Shown here piece after piece: positions 7,881-16,622 of a stretch of DNA of 64,000 nt. The stretch is from Rothia nasimurium (lineage in GTDB: Bacteria; Actinomycetota; Actinomycetes; Actinomycetales; Micrococcaceae): NCBI RefSeq assembly GCF_014217215.1, contig NZ_CP056080.1, positions 1,302,001 to 1,366,000 of the forward strand, given 5' to 3'. The notes below the pieces were generated by a model. That model ran no database searches, was not told the origin of the DNA, and worked only from the letters and a program-made list of their open reading frames with translations. A program made the position numbers and the translations under genes. Numbering within the stretch: the first letter of the stretch is position 1; each line of letters opens with the position of its first letter.

Positions 7881-10541
7881 GTGAATAACGAAAACTTGAC
7901 TCAAGAAGAGGCCGCTCTGCGCGCCCGTACTATCAGCGTTGATACCTATGATGTGCATGTTGATCTCACTCATGCCAGCTCTGATTTTGAAACCTACCCG
8001 GTAGCCACCACTGTCCGTTTTACGGCATCTGAGGGTGCTAGCACCTTTATTGACTACATTCATCAGTCGGTGGAATCGGTGAAGCTCAACGGAGTGTCGC
8101 TGCCTGTTGATGAGGTGGTTGAGGGCTCCCGTATTACCCTGCCGGGTTTGCTGGCGGAGAATACCCTCACTATCAAGGGACGGTCGTACTTTAGCCGCTC
8201 GGGTGAGGGTCTGCACCGCTATATTGACCCGGCTGATGGCAAGGTTTACCTCTACACCCAGTATGAGCCGGCGGATTGTCGTCGGGTTTTCCCAAATTTT
8301 GAGCAACCCGACCTCAAGGCTGTGTTTAACTTCCGTATTACGGCCCCTAAGAGCTGGGTGGTGAGCTCGAATGCTGAGTTGGATCGCGAAATTGATGATC
8401 CGTCAGATTCATCGATTTCTAAGCGTGTTTTCAAGTCGACTGCCCGTATTTCTACCTATATCACCGCTATTGTGGCGGGCGAATACTTTACCGCTTTCGA
8501 TACCTATACCCCGGCGTCCGCTGTTAATTCTGGGCCTATCCCCTTGGTTGCCTACTGCCGTCAGTCGCTCAAAGAGCATTTTGACTACCAGAACATTTTT
8601 GCCGTGACCAAGCAGGGCCTGGATTTCTTCCAGGACCTCTTTGACTATGCCTACCCCTACCCTAAGTACGAGCAGGCTTTTGTGCCGGAGTACAACCTGG
8701 GGGCGATGGAGAACCCCGGTTTGGTGACGTTTACCGAGGGGTATATTTTTGTCTCCGGTGCTGATGAGTCTCAGCTTGAGGGCCGTGCTAATGTGATTTG
8801 CCACGAGATGAGCCATATGTGGTTTGGTGACCTGGTCACCATGAAGTGGTGGAATGATCTGTGGCTCAAGGAGTCTTTTGCAGACTTTATGGGGCATCTG
8901 GGCGCTGCTGAGGCCAACGGCTATAAGGACGCCTGGGTCACCTTTGCGAATTCCCGTAAGGCCTGGGCTTACCGTCAGGATCAGCTGCCGACTACTCACC
9001 CAATTGTGGCCGATATCCCCCACCTTGAAGCTGCCCGTCAAAACTTTGACGGTATTACCTACGCCAAGGGTGCGAGCGCCCTGAAGCAGCTGGTTGCTTA
9101 TGTTGGGTTTGATCAGTTTATTGAGGCTGCGCGGGTTTACTTTAAGCGGTTTGAGTGGGGTAATACGACTCTTGATGATTTCTTGGGTGTGCTTGATGAG
9201 GTCTCTGATCGTGATGTTCGTACCTGGGCTGAGGCGTGGTTGCAGACGAGTGGTTTGTCTGAGCTGTCGTGTAAGCGTGTGACCGGTGCTGATGGTTCGG
9301 TGCAGTTGGTGGTGCGTCAGCAGTTGCCTGTGGGTGTTCCCGCTGGGTTGGGGCGTCCGCATCTGTTGAAGATTGCCCTGTTCGTGTCTGAGGGCGGGCG
9401 TCTGGTGCCTACGGGTGTAGTGTCGGCTGATATTCCTGTGGGTCAGTGTGAGGTGCTGGTTGGGTTGACTGAGCACGAGCAGGCTCTTGTGGCTGCTGCT
9501 GATGTGGTTTTGCTCAATGCTGAGGATTTGACCTATGCGAAGGTTGCTCTGGCTGAGGCTGATGGGCTTGAGTTTGCTTTGAGTCAGGTATCGTCGGTGG
9601 AGGATGCTCTGTCGCGGGGTCTGCTGTGGGGTAGTTTGTGGAATATGGTGCGTGATGGCAAGCTTGCTAGCCGCCGGTTTGTGCTGGCTGTGGGGCAGGC
9701 TGCCGCTGCTGAGCCGTCCGCTACCCTACTGTCGAATATTGTGGATCAGGCGCAGGCTGCGATTTCTTTGTACACCCCGGCGGGTGCTCGTGGTGAGCTG
9801 TGGGATGCTCTGTATGCTGCACTGTCTGAGGCTCTTGCCGGTGCGAAGGAGGGTAGCGATGAGCAGCTGATTCTGGTGCGGGCGCTACTGTCTGTGTCGG
9901 CGCATTCGCAGTTGGGTCTTGAGTTCGCTCAGGATCTGGCGCGGGGTGCGAGCGGGCAGGTTGAGGGCTTTATTTCTGATGCTCCTGGTATGAGCTATAA
10001 CCAGACTCTGGGTTGGAAGGCTCTGGGGGCGCTTGCGGTTCAGGACGCGGTGACCCGGCAGGAGCTGGATGAGGCGCGGTCTTTCCGTCCTTCTGCCACG
10101 GCTGAGCGTGGCTATGCTTTTGCGACCGCTGCTCTGCCGGTGGCGGCTGCGAAGCAGGCTGCCTGGGACCTGGTTACTGAAGACATGGGCCTTTCGAATG
10201 AGTTGCTGTCGGCGACCGCTGCTGGTTTCCAGCACGGGCCGGAGGAGCTGCGCACCGGTTACCGGGATGCTTTCTTTGAGCTTCTCGCCCCCACCTGGGC
10301 TGCCCGTACCGGCGGTATGGCTACCCGCGTTATTCGTGGCCTCTACCCGGCGGTAGAGCTGGCAGAGGGTACAGCGGGAACCCACCCGGTCGTCCGCGCC
10401 ACCGAGCGCTGGCTAGCCGAGCATACGGACGCCCCCACCGCCCTGGTGCGACTGGTGAGGGAGTTACTTGATGATGCCGTCCGCATCCTCAACGCCCAGG
10501 CCTATAACGCATCTGCCGCCGAAGAGGGGGCAGGTAACTAG
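7881..10541 (+). CDS. pepN: Aminopeptidase N (M1 zinc metallopeptidase)
   Basis: An 886-residue cytoplasmic enzyme that removes N-terminal residues from peptides. GAMEN (274-278) is the exopeptidase motif. The zinc site is HEMSH (His308, Glu309, His312) with the third ligand Glu331 in LKESFADF, exactly 19 residues after His312. Length and layout match actinobacterial M1 enzymes, including the long helical C-terminal domain. GTG 7881 is chosen because NNENLTQEEAALRARTISV is the usual N terminus of this family and because a -10 box sits just ahead of it. An in-frame ATG at 7791 would add 30 unrelated residues and run through the tRNA promoter. Codon use is ordinary, so the gene marks the right edge of the island. 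Confidence 0.94.
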   Translation: MNNENLTQEEAALRARTISVDTYDVHVDLTHASSDFETYPVATTVRFTASEGASTFIDYIHQSVESVKLNGVSLPVDEVVEGSRITLPGLLAENTLTIKGRSYFSRSGEGLHRYIDPADGKVYLYTQYEPADCRRVFPNFEQPDLKAVFNFRITAPKSWVVSSNAELDREIDDPSDSSISKRVFKSTARISTYITAIVAGEYFTAFDTYTPASAVNSGPIPLVAYCRQSLKEHFDYQNIFAVTKQGLDFFQDLFDYAYPYPKYEQAFVPEYNLGAMENPGLVTFTEGYIFVSGADESQLEGRANVICHEMSHMWFGDLVTMKWWNDLWLKESFADFMGHLGAAEANGYKDAWVTFANSRKAWAYRQDQLPTTHPIVADIPHLEAARQNFDGITYAKGASALKQLVAYVGFDQFIEAARVYFKRFEWGNTTLDDFLGVLDEVSDRDVRTWAEAWLQTSGLSELSCKRVTGADGSVQLVVRQQLPVGVPAGLGRPHLLKIALFVSEGGRLVPTGVVSADIPVGQCEVLVGLTEHEQALVAAADVVLLNAEDLTYAKVALAEADGLEFALSQVSSVEDALSRGLLWGSLWNMVRDGKLASRRFVLAVGQAAAAEPSATLLSNIVDQAQAAISLYTPAGARGELWDALYAALSEALAGAKEGSDEQLILVRALLSVSAHSQLGLEFAQDLARGASGQVEGFISDAPGMSYNQTLGWKALGALAVQDAVTRQELDEARSFRPSATAERGYAFATAALPVAAAKQAAWDLVTEDMGLSNELLSATAAGFQHGPEELRTGYRDAFFELLAPTWAARTGGMATRVIRGLYPAVELAEGTAGTHPVVRATERWLAEHTDAPTALVRLVRELLDDAVRILNAQAYNASAAEEGAGN

Positions 10542-10565
10542 GTCTTTACCTGGGAATCTACGCAG

Positions 10566-10612
10566 AAAGCCGGTTTTGGGGCGTAGCATTGCAAACCAAA
10601 ATCGGCTTTTTC
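10566..10612 (+). terminator. Terminator after pepN
   Basis: Arms aaagccggttttgg and ccaaaatcggcttt with a 19-base loop, followed by TTTTTC. Confidence 0.75.
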
Positions 10613-10656
10613 GTGAGAAGCTATAGAGAGTAACTTTTTGGGATAAGGAGCCTACT

Positions 10657-11826
10657 GTGACCGACTACGTACTGGGCGATCGCGGCACCGTTCAGGTCAT
10701 CACCGATGACTACTACGATGCAGAAATTCTTCAGGTTTTTGAAGAACTCTTGATTGACCGTGAGCGGGTCTGGAACGGTGAGGTTCGCCTTGTGCCAGAA
10801 CCCGATAACCCCTACCAGCCCCAGGCCATTGCGGTCTACGCTGATGACCTCAAGCTGGGGCGTCTTTCTCCCGAGGACTCCGCTGCCTACTGGGGTCCGA
10901 TTACCCGCGTTGTGGCCTCGGGCTACGACGCTGTGACTCGCATGCAGCTCTCTGCTGTTCTGCGCGGGGTCACCGGTGAAACCCACATCGAAAGCAGCGG
11001 ACAACTCTCCCTGAGCGCCCCTGGCTCCCTTTTTCCCCTCAACAATGCCCCCACCCAGGCGACCCTGCTACCCCAGGGGGCCTCTATGAAGGTGCTCGAT
11101 GAGAAGGACCATTCCGAGTACCTACACTCCATCCTGCCTCCCTCCGGTGAGGGCCGAGTGATTCTCTCCCTGGAAAATAACCAGATTAAGCACGCGGACG
11201 GGCGTGTGGTTGACTCGGTCGACATCCTGCACGACCGCAAGGTGGTAGGCCGCCTCTCCACCCAGATCTCCGAGCAGCTAGCCCCCGTCATCCGCTACGC
11301 CTACGAGCACGATAAGCTCACCAGCGCCTGGGGCACGATTCGTGGCAACTCCTTTGAGCTGTCCCTGACGGTTCAGGCCGTCCGCCCCTCTGAAATTCCT
11401 GCCGAGTGGTACCAGGAGCTCCCGAACTACCTGCCCGAGCTTCTACCGGCCGCACCCTCCTACGAGGTGCCCCCCGCCTACGTACCGACCGAGGGTGAAG
11501 CGATCCGCAGCAACGCCCCCAAGAAAAAACGCTCACTCATGCCCAGCCGTCCGGCCACAGCAGACCAAGCTCTCACAGAAACCGGTGCCTACGAAATAGC
11601 AGACACGGACAATTCCAATTCTTTGGGCCTACAGCGCATCTCTGTGCTCCTTGGTCTTGTAGGCGGGCTCATCCTGGTCACAGGTCTAGTTCTTGTCTTC
11701 TTCAAACCCCTGCTCGGCATTTTAGGTATAGTGCTCGGCGCCTCCGTAGCCTTCCTAGCTCTCTTCGTCGGTCGCGATAACAGCTATACCGAAGAAGAAG
11801 TATCTGCCGACCCGCTCGAACACTAG
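10657..11826 (+). CDS. HIRAN-like N-terminal domain protein with two C-terminal membrane segments
   Basis: A 389-residue protein. Residues about 40-75 (VRLVPEPDNPYQPQAIAVY, then KLGRLSPEDSAAYW) resemble the HIRAN fold, found alone or fused to DNA-processing enzymes and thought to bind DNA ends or damage. The middle part repeats a similar theme (VILSLENNQIKHADGRVVD, then KVVGRLSTQISEQL), so there may be two copies. A proline-rich linker leads to two adjacent hydrophobic helices (about 325-375), so this protein would be membrane-anchored, which is unusual for HIRAN. GTG 10657 has a good ribosome binding site (ATAAGGAG). The function is unknown. It converges with the LCP gene, with an insertion sequence between them. 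Confidence 0.65.
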   Translation: MTDYVLGDRGTVQVITDDYYDAEILQVFEELLIDRERVWNGEVRLVPEPDNPYQPQAIAVYADDLKLGRLSPEDSAAYWGPITRVVASGYDAVTRMQLSAVLRGVTGETHIESSGQLSLSAPGSLFPLNNAPTQATLLPQGASMKVLDEKDHSEYLHSILPPSGEGRVILSLENNQIKHADGRVVDSVDILHDRKVVGRLSTQISEQLAPVIRYAYEHDKLTSAWGTIRGNSFELSLTVQAVRPSEIPAEWYQELPNYLPELLPAAPSYEVPPAYVPTEGEAIRSNAPKKKRSLMPSRPATADQALTETGAYEIADTDNSNSLGLQRISVLLGLVGGLILVTGLVLVFFKPLLGILGIVLGASVAFLALFVGRDNSYTEEEVSADPLEH

Positions 11827-11844
11827 CCTCAAGGTAAAAAGAAA

Positions 11845-11880
11845 ATATGAGGGGAGCCCCACCAAACTGGTGGGGCTCCC
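11845..11880 (-). terminator. Terminator hairpin split by the insertion sequence (left part)
   Basis: The left arm atatgaggggagccccacc is complete (11845-11863). The right arm starts as ggtggggctccc (11869-11880) and is then interrupted by the element; its last bases, ctcatat, are at 13198-13204. Removing the element and one CCC restores a perfect 19-bp stem followed on the minus strand by TTTTCTTTTT, so this was the terminator of the LCP gene. Confidence 0.85.
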
Positions 11881-11903
11881 TGATATGTACTGGCTTTAGT
11901 TCC
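11881..11903 (+). repeat. Terminal inverted repeat of the IS (orfB side)
   Basis: TGATATGTACTGGCTTTAGT followed by TCC; 22 of 23 bases match the reverse complement of 13172-13194. Confidence 0.92.
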
Positions 11904-11908
11904 TACCA

Positions 11909-12808
11909 TCATACGAGACTCACAACACCATCCACCACCTCCTGCGGAGTCCGATAACCAAGGGACGAATGCAACCGCTGCTCATTCCACCAACACACCC
12001 AACCCGCCGTCTCAACCTCCAACTGAGCAACAGACTCAAAGAACCGGCCACGCACAAGCTCTGCCTTATACGCACCGTTAACCGACTCAGCCAAAGCATT
12101 ATCGTACGAATCGCCCCTTGACCCAACTGACAGTTGCACACCCAGGCCCCGAAGCTCACGCGTGTAATCCTCAGCCACGTACTGGGCCCCACGGTCAGAA
12201 TGATGCACAATCTCAGTCAAAACAGACCCACACTTACGAGCATCGAAAAGAGCCTGCTTCAAAGCCGTCAAAGGCATCCCGAGTGTATGCATGGTTGAGG
12301 AAACACCCCAACCGACAATCTTCCGGCTGAAGACATCAGTGATGAAAGCGGTATAGCAGAAGCCGCTGGTGGTACGAACATAGGTGAAATCTGCTACCCA
12401 CAGGCGATGTGGGGCATCAGAGGTGAACTGGCGGTTGACGAGGTCAGGGCGGTTATCAGGAGCCTTGGTAGCCCTGGTAGTCACCGGTTTACGACCCCGG
12501 TGTACCCCCTGGATACCAGCAGCACGCATGAGCCGGTAGGTCTGATCCCGGCCGATAGCCCAGCCTGCTCGTCTCATGGCTTGCCACATCTTGCGCACCC
12601 CGTAGACTCCGTAGTTTTCCTGGTGGATTCTCAGAAGCTCGGGGATCAGCAACTGGTCACTGAGTGTTCTAGCTGCTGGCACGCGGGCTTTTGCTGCTCG
12701 GTAGCCACGTGAGGTGATGAATCCACCGTCTAGATGCTCAGCGAGAGTCCGGCAAATCGGCTCGACCCCGAAGAGATCCTTATGGGTATCAATGAAACGG
12801 ATCATCAT
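11909..12808 (-). CDS. IS3-family transposase OrfB (DDE integrase domain)
   Basis: At least 299 residues from the ATG, but normally made as the C-terminal part of an OrfAB fusion. An HTH_21-like region (EILRIHQENYGVYGVRKMW type) is followed by the rve/DDE core: Asp in LWVADFTYV, Asp in HHSDRGAQY and Glu in DNALAESVNGAYK. The GYRTPQE ending near the C terminus is typical. The OrfB frame is open upstream of the ATG through the run of Ts in orfA, as required for -1 frameshifting. All catalytic residues are present. Confidence 0.95.
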   Translation of the reverse strand: MMIRFIDTHKDLFGVEPICRTLAEHLDGGFITSRGYRAAKARVPAARTLSDQLLIPELLRIHQENYGVYGVRKMWQAMRRAGWAIGRDQTYRLMRAAGIQGVHRGRKPVTTRATKAPDNRPDLVNRQFTSDAPHRLWVADFTYVRTTSGFCYTAFITDVFSRKIVGWGVSSTMHTLGMPLTALKQALFDARKCGSVLTEIVHHSDRGAQYVAEDYTRELRGLGVQLSVGSRGDSYDNALAESVNGAYKAELVRGRFFESVAQLEVETAGWVCWWNEQRLHSSLGYRTPQEVVDGVVSLV

Positions 12809-13122
12809 CGGGCCGGACGGTCGAGCTCGGCTGCGAAAAAAGCCGAAGCGGCTTTCAGGATTTCGTTGGCTCTGCGTAGTTCAGCAATTTCTTTGCGAAG
12901 TCTTCGGTTTTCTGCTGCCATATCGCTGGTGGGCCCGGGGGTTTCTCCTTGGTCGATGGCGGCTTGTTTGTGCCATTTTCGTAGGGTTTCGGGGCCGATG
13001 CCGAGGCGTTCTCCAATGTTTCGGCAGGCGGTGTAGATGCCTGTGTTGGGGTTGTTTTCCAGGTGGTCGGTCAGTAGGCGTAGGGCTCGTGTTTTGAGTT
13101 CGGCGGGGTATTTGGTGGGCAT
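12805..13122 (-). CDS. IS3-family transposase OrfA (helix-turn-helix)
   Basis: 105 residues. An N-terminal helix-turn-helix of the HTH_8 type (GIGPETLRKWHKQAAID) binds the element ends, and a leucine-zipper-like helix (AAENRRLRKEIAELRRANEI) gives oligomerisation. Its TGA overlaps the ATG of orfB. Alone, OrfA usually acts as a regulator; the OrfAB fusion is the transposase. Confidence 0.94.
   Translation of the reverse strand: MPTKYPAELKTRALRLLTDHLENNPNTGIYTACRNIGERLGIGPETLRKWHKQAAIDQGETPGPTSDMAAENRRLRKEIAELRRANEILKAASAFFAAELDRPAR
12835..12841 (-). other. Programmed -1 frameshift site (TTTTTTC)
   Basis: In orfA the frame reads GCT TTT TTC GCA. Slipping back by one on T-TTT-TTC gives TTT TTT CGC AGC, which stays open into orfB. 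The heptamer has the X-XXY-YYZ form known for IS3 elements and is about 27 bases before the orfA stop. Confidence 0.75.
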
Positions 13123-13171
13123 GGGTGAAGGTTCCTTTGCTCTTTTTGTTTGTTTCTAAATTTACGGGAGC

Positions 13172-13194
13172 GGAACTAAACCCAGTACATATCA
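13172..13194 (-). repeat. Terminal inverted repeat of the IS (orfA side)
   Basis: The reverse complement reads TGATATGTACTGGGTTTAGT followed by TCC. Single difference from the other end: G for C at position 14. Confidence 0.92.
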
Positions 13195-13204
13195 CCCCTC
13201 ATAT
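13195..13204 (-). terminator. Detached right end of the LCP terminator
   Basis: CCC (13195-13197) is the second copy of the target duplication, and CTCATAT (13198-13204) completes the hairpin arm that begins at 11869. The LCP gene now lacks its hairpin directly downstream. Confidence 0.8.
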
Positions 13205-13228
13205 CCTCTGGCGAGGGACTACCTGGAT

Positions 13229-14395
13229 TTAGTCAGAACCGTAGGTAGCAATGTAACTAGGCATGGTATCGGTCTTCAGAGCGTTCGACAGAGCGCTGGT
13301 TGCAGCGGCATCGAGCACCACGATTGACTGGCCGTCCCAGGACCAGCCGGTACCGGCATTCGGCAGGGTCATGGAGACCAGCTGAGTGTTACCGTTAGCC
13401 AGAACAGGCTGGGCAATACCCACGATGGCTGAAGGGGATAGACCCTGATCTACGCTCATGTAGGGAGATACAGACTCGATGACCTGCAGCAGCTTGCTAG
13501 CAGAAGACAGGGCGCCATCGGCTTTTAGCTCGTTATAGACACCGCGCAGGAAGGCACGCTGGTTACGGACGCGCTGGTAGTCACCGTCAGAGAAAACGTA
13601 GCGTTCGCGCACGAAGACCAGCGCCTCACCACCGGTCATGGTTTGAGGACCAGCAGCAAAGGAATATCCAGCGGGAGTTGCGTTAAAAGCGAAGGGAACA
13701 TCAACAGTTACACCGCCCAGGGTATCAACCAGAGCCTTAAAACCCTGGAAGTCAATTTCAGCGACGTGATCCATCTGGATGCCGAGAAGCTGCTCAATGG
13801 TAGCAACCTGCAGGTCAACACCGCCATAGTTCAGAGCGGCATTAACCTTGTGGGAGCCGTAACCGGGGATATTAACCCAGGTATCACGCATCACTGAAAT
13901 CAGGTAGGCAGCGGAGCCGTCCTCAGGGATGTGTAGCACCATGATGGTATCTGCACGGGCACCGGTCACGACCTGCGCTTCGGCACCGGAACGCTGGTCA
14001 GAGCCCAGCAGCAGGATATCGGTGGAAGCGGCGTTAACCGGACGGTCGGTGACGGCACCACCTTCATAGATATCAAGGATGCCGTTACCGTTAGCATCGC
14101 CCTCAGTGACGTTACTTTCTAAGGTAGCGCCGCTCTCTTCGTTAACGATTTGAGTATCTGCGTTAGCTGCCTCATCTACTATTTTCTGCAGCTCGTCATT
14201 ATGGGGGGTAGTGACGGAGCCGTCCTCATTCGGCATGGCGCTATCAAAAGTCTCGGACTTATTCCATGCCTTATTGATCATGAACAGGTACCCGCCCACA
14301 GCGATGACCGGAATCAGCAGCAGAATGAGCAGAGTAATCCAGAGAGCTTTTTTACTTTTCTTCTTTTTAGGTTCTTCGTGAGCCGCGACGGACAC
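13229..14395 (-). CDS. LytR-CpsA-Psr (LCP) family cell-wall glycopolymer ligase
   Basis: A 388-residue type II membrane protein: a lysine-rich cytoplasmic N terminus, one membrane helix at about residues 19-38, then an extracellular part. LCP enzymes attach anionic polymers from a polyprenyl carrier to peptidoglycan. Family motifs are DILLLGSDQRSG, TGARADTIMVLHI, ISVMRDTWVNIPG, HKVNAALNYGG and LVFVRERY…DYQRVRNQRAFL, which supply the arginines and aspartates that bind pyrophosphate and metal. The start has a strong site (GGGAGGT). An acidic stretch between membrane and domain (DANGNGILDIYEGG) resembles a dockerin or EF-hand calcium loop. Its terminator has been split by the IS3 element downstream. 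Confidence 0.93.
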   Translation of the reverse strand: MSVAAHEEPKKKKSKKALWITLLILLLIPVIAVGGYLFMINKAWNKSETFDSAMPNEDGSVTTPHNDELQKIVDEAANADTQIVNEESGATLESNVTEGDANGNGILDIYEGGAVTDRPVNAASTDILLLGSDQRSGAEAQVVTGARADTIMVLHIPEDGSAAYLISVMRDTWVNIPGYGSHKVNAALNYGGVDLQVATIEQLLGIQMDHVAEIDFQGFKALVDTLGGVTVDVPFAFNATPAGYSFAAGPQTMTGGEALVFVRERYVFSDGDYQRVRNQRAFLRGVYNELKADGALSSASKLLQVIESVSPYMSVDQGLSPSAIVGIAQPVLANGNTQLVSMTLPNAGTGWSWDGQSIVVLDAAATSALSNALKTDTMPSYIATYGSD

Positions 14396-14490
14396 GGTAC
14401 CTCCCTAACTTGTCTCAAAAGGGCGCATGCACCCGGCAAAGGGTGTAATACGCGGAGTAAATCGAACCCAATTCTACGCAGTGAACCTAC

Positions 14491-14532
14491 AAAAACACCC
14501 CGTAACGCGTGATAAATCACGGTCACGGGGTG
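14491..14532 (-). terminator. Terminator after rpmE2
   Basis: On the minus strand caccccgt/acggggtg pairs around an inner cgtga/tcacg stem and is followed by TTTTTG. It lies between rpmE2 and the LCP gene. Confidence 0.7.
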
Positions 14533-14564
14533 TGATATTAAGCCTGAATAGACTGGCTGTAAAC

Positions 14565-14822
14565 TTAGGCCTTCTTGCCGAAGTTTGCGAAGCGAGCGTT
14601 GAAGCGCTCAACACGACCAGCGGCGTCCATGATGCGCTGCTTACCGGTGTAGAAGGGGTGTGAAGCTGATGAGATTTCAACTTCTACGAGGGGGTACTCG
14701 TTGCCGTCTTCCCACTTTTCGGTCTTCTGAGAAGTCATGGTTGACTTGGTCAGGAAGGTCTCGCCTGATGCGAGGTCGCGGAAGAGAACGTAGTTGTATT
14801 CAGGGTGGATGCCAGCCTGCAT
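14565..14822 (-). CDS. rpmE2: 50S ribosomal protein L31, type B (zinc-free paralogue)
   Basis: 85 residues, starting [16 protein letters not shown] and containing [12 protein letters not shown], both typical of L31. The CxxC pairs of zinc-binding L31 are absent, which marks the type B form (often called RpmE2/YtiA) that replaces the zinc form when zinc is scarce. Such genes are often under Zur control, but no clear Zur palindrome was seen in the short upstream region, so control is not established here. Confidence 0.93.
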   Translation of the reverse strand: MQAGIHPEYNYVLFRDLASGETFLTKSTMTSQKTEKWEDGNEYPLVEVEISSASHPFYTGKQRIMDAAGRVERFNARFANFGKKA

Positions 14823-14918
14823 GATATTTACCTTCTTCGTGCCCTGGATTTTGCCAGTGCATATCTTGTTGCTACCGGGGCGGGTGCCTACCGGTGGTTG
14901 CGGTTTACAACCGAGGAA

Positions 14919-15797
14919 CTACTCTACCATCTTTGGGCGAGTTTCCCAGAAGGCAACAGCTGAGGCGGCCGCTACATTGAGGGAATCGACCCCGTGGCTC
15001 ATGGGAATCATGACGGTGTGCTGGGTGGTAGCCAGGGTTGATGTGGCCAGCCCGTGCCCCTCGGTTCCCAAAATCAGAGCTAGCTTTTCGTCGTTGCGGT
15101 TAGCCAGTTCGGTCAGACTCAAAGAATCTTCTTCTAAGGCGAGCGCGGCGGTGGTGAAGCCCGCTGCGTGCAGGATCTCGAGGGCGCCGGGCCAGGAGTC
15201 CAGTCGGGCCCAGGGTACCTGGAAGACAGTTCCCATGGAGACGCGGATTGAGCGCCGGTAGAGCGGGTCAGCGCAGCGCGGGGTCACCAGCACTAGGTCG
15301 ATGTCGAGGGCGGCTGCCGAGCGGAATATGGCACCCACGTTGGTGTGGTCCACGATGTCTTCTAGGATCGCGACGCGCCGCACCCCCTCAAGCAGGGTTT
15401 GTAAGGGAACAGGTTCGGGCCTAGCCATGGCGGCAAGGGCCCCGCGGTGCAGGGCGAAGCCGGTAACCTGCTCCAGCTCGTCCTCGCTTCCCACAAAGGC
15501 GGGCACATCGGGGTGCTCTTGCAACACGTCAATGAGGTCGTCAGCCCATTTTTCGTTCATGAGAAAGGAGAGAGGCCGGTGCCCGGCGGCGAGCGCCCGC
15601 CGGATTACCTTGGAGGACTCTGCGATGTAGATTCCCCATTCGGGTTCTTTGATGGAGCGCAGTTTGACGTCGGTGAGGTGGGTGTAGAAGCGGGTGGCCT
15701 CGCTCGGGGCTGTGCTGAGCGGACGCGTGTTGGGCAGGGCGGTGACGCGGGCTGAGCGTTCTGCCAGCTGCTCGGGGGTGAGTTGTTTGGGTTTCAT
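14919..15797 (-). CDS. TrmH/SpoU-family RNA 2'-O-methyltransferase
   Basis: 292 residues. An N-terminal substrate-binding domain (about 30-115) is followed by a SPOUT methylase with the three motifs: NVGAIFRSAAAL, LALILGTEGHGLA and IPMSHGVDSLNVAAASAV, which form the knotted SAM site. It probably methylates a ribose in 23S rRNA or tRNA; the exact position cannot be told from sequence. It is directly downstream of an ABC ATPase gene on the same strand, with a nine-base gap. Confidence 0.88.
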   Translation of the reverse strand: MKPKQLTPEQLAERSARVTALPNTRPLSTAPSEATRFYTHLTDVKLRSIKEPEWGIYIAESSKVIRRALAAGHRPLSFLMNEKWADDLIDVLQEHPDVPAFVGSEDELEQVTGFALHRGALAAMARPEPVPLQTLLEGVRRVAILEDIVDHTNVGAIFRSAAALDIDLVLVTPRCADPLYRRSIRVSMGTVFQVPWARLDSWPGALEILHAAGFTTAALALEEDSLSLTELANRNDEKLALILGTEGHGLATSTLATTQHTVMIPMSHGVDSLNVAAASAVAFWETRPKMVE

Positions 15798-15806
15798 GCT
15801 TGGGAG

Positions 15807-16592
15807 CTAGCGGGCGAAGGCTGAGTAGCGGCCGGACTCGTGAACGGTCAGGTCGAGGTCGAGGCCGTAGGTGGCTGAGACGTTGGCCTGGGTGAGGGTT
15901 TCTTCGATGGGGCCTGCTGCTACGATTTGGCCTTCGCGTAGGAGCAGGGCGTGGGTGAATCCTGCGGGGATTTCTTCGAGGTGGTGGGTGACCAGGATGG
16001 TGGCGGGGGCGTAGGGGTCGAGGGCCAGGTGGGTGAGGCGCTTGACCAGGTCTTCGCGGCCTGCGATGTCCATGCCGGCGCCGGGTTCATCGAGAATCAG
16101 CATTTCGGGGTCGGTCATGAGGGCGCGGGCGATGAGCACTCGCTTTTTTTCGCCCTCAGACAGGGTACCGAAGGGGCGGTCAGCTAGGTGGGCTACCCCC
16201 CAGTCGTCGAGCAGGGCCTTGCCCTGGTTGTCGTCGAAGGAGTCGTATTCTTCGTTCCAGCGGCCTGCTACGCCGTAGGCTGCGGTGATGACGACATCGA
16301 GCACGGTTTCGTTGCCGGGGATTTGGGCTGCCATGGGGGCTGAGGAGAGGCCGATGCGGGGGCGTAGTTCAAAAACGTCGACGGCGCCGAGGATTTCGTC
16401 AAGGATGTCGACTTCGCCGCGGGTGGGGTGCAGGCGGGCTGCCGCAATGGAGAGCAGGGTGGTTTTACCCGCGCCGTTGGGGCCAAGGACGACCCAGCGT
16501 TCGCCTTCTTCGACAGACCAGGTGATGTTGTGGATGAGGTTCTTACCGCTTCGTGAGACAGTAACCTTATTAAGTTCAAGAACTGATGCCAT
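15807..16592 (-). CDS. ABC transporter ATP-binding protein
   Basis: 261 residues with Walker A GPNGAGKTTL, signature LSEGEKKRVLIARAL, Walker B MLILDEPGAGMD and the switch His in LVTHHLEEI. No permease gene is next to it. Stand-alone ATPases of this form (ModF-like) are common in Actinobacteria beside an RNA methylase and serB. It starts 30 bases from the divergent serB start. TAAAGT eight bases before the ATG may be a leaderless -10 box. Substrate unknown. Confidence 0.85.
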   Translation of the reverse strand: MASVLELNKVTVSRSGKNLIHNITWSVEEGERWVVLGPNGAGKTTLLSIAAARLHPTRGEVDILDEILGAVDVFELRPRIGLSSAPMAAQIPGNETVLDVVITAAYGVAGRWNEEYDSFDDNQGKALLDDWGVAHLADRPFGTLSEGEKKRVLIARALMTDPEMLILDEPGAGMDIAGREDLVKRLTHLALDPYAPATILVTHHLEEIPAGFTHALLLREGQIVAAGPIEETLTQANVSATYGLDLDLTVHESGRYSAFAR

Positions 16593-16622
16593 GGTTCACA
16601 ACTTTAGTAGATAATGGTGCCT

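Larger units (their letters stand above)
11881..13194 (-). mobile_element. IS3-family insertion sequence, 1314 bp, intact
   Basis: The ends are 23-bp inverted repeats starting TGATATGTACTGG, with one mismatch. CCC on each side is consistent with a 3-bp target duplication. Inside are orfA and orfB in the IS3 arrangement with a TTTTTTC slippage site. Every part needed for transposition appears present, so insertion is likely recent. Confidence 0.93.

Noticed and set aside
8409-9476. Open frame of 355 codons opposite pepN
   Set aside because: Composition is a mirror of the pepN codons (rich in His, Gln, Thr) and it covers the conserved M1 domain.
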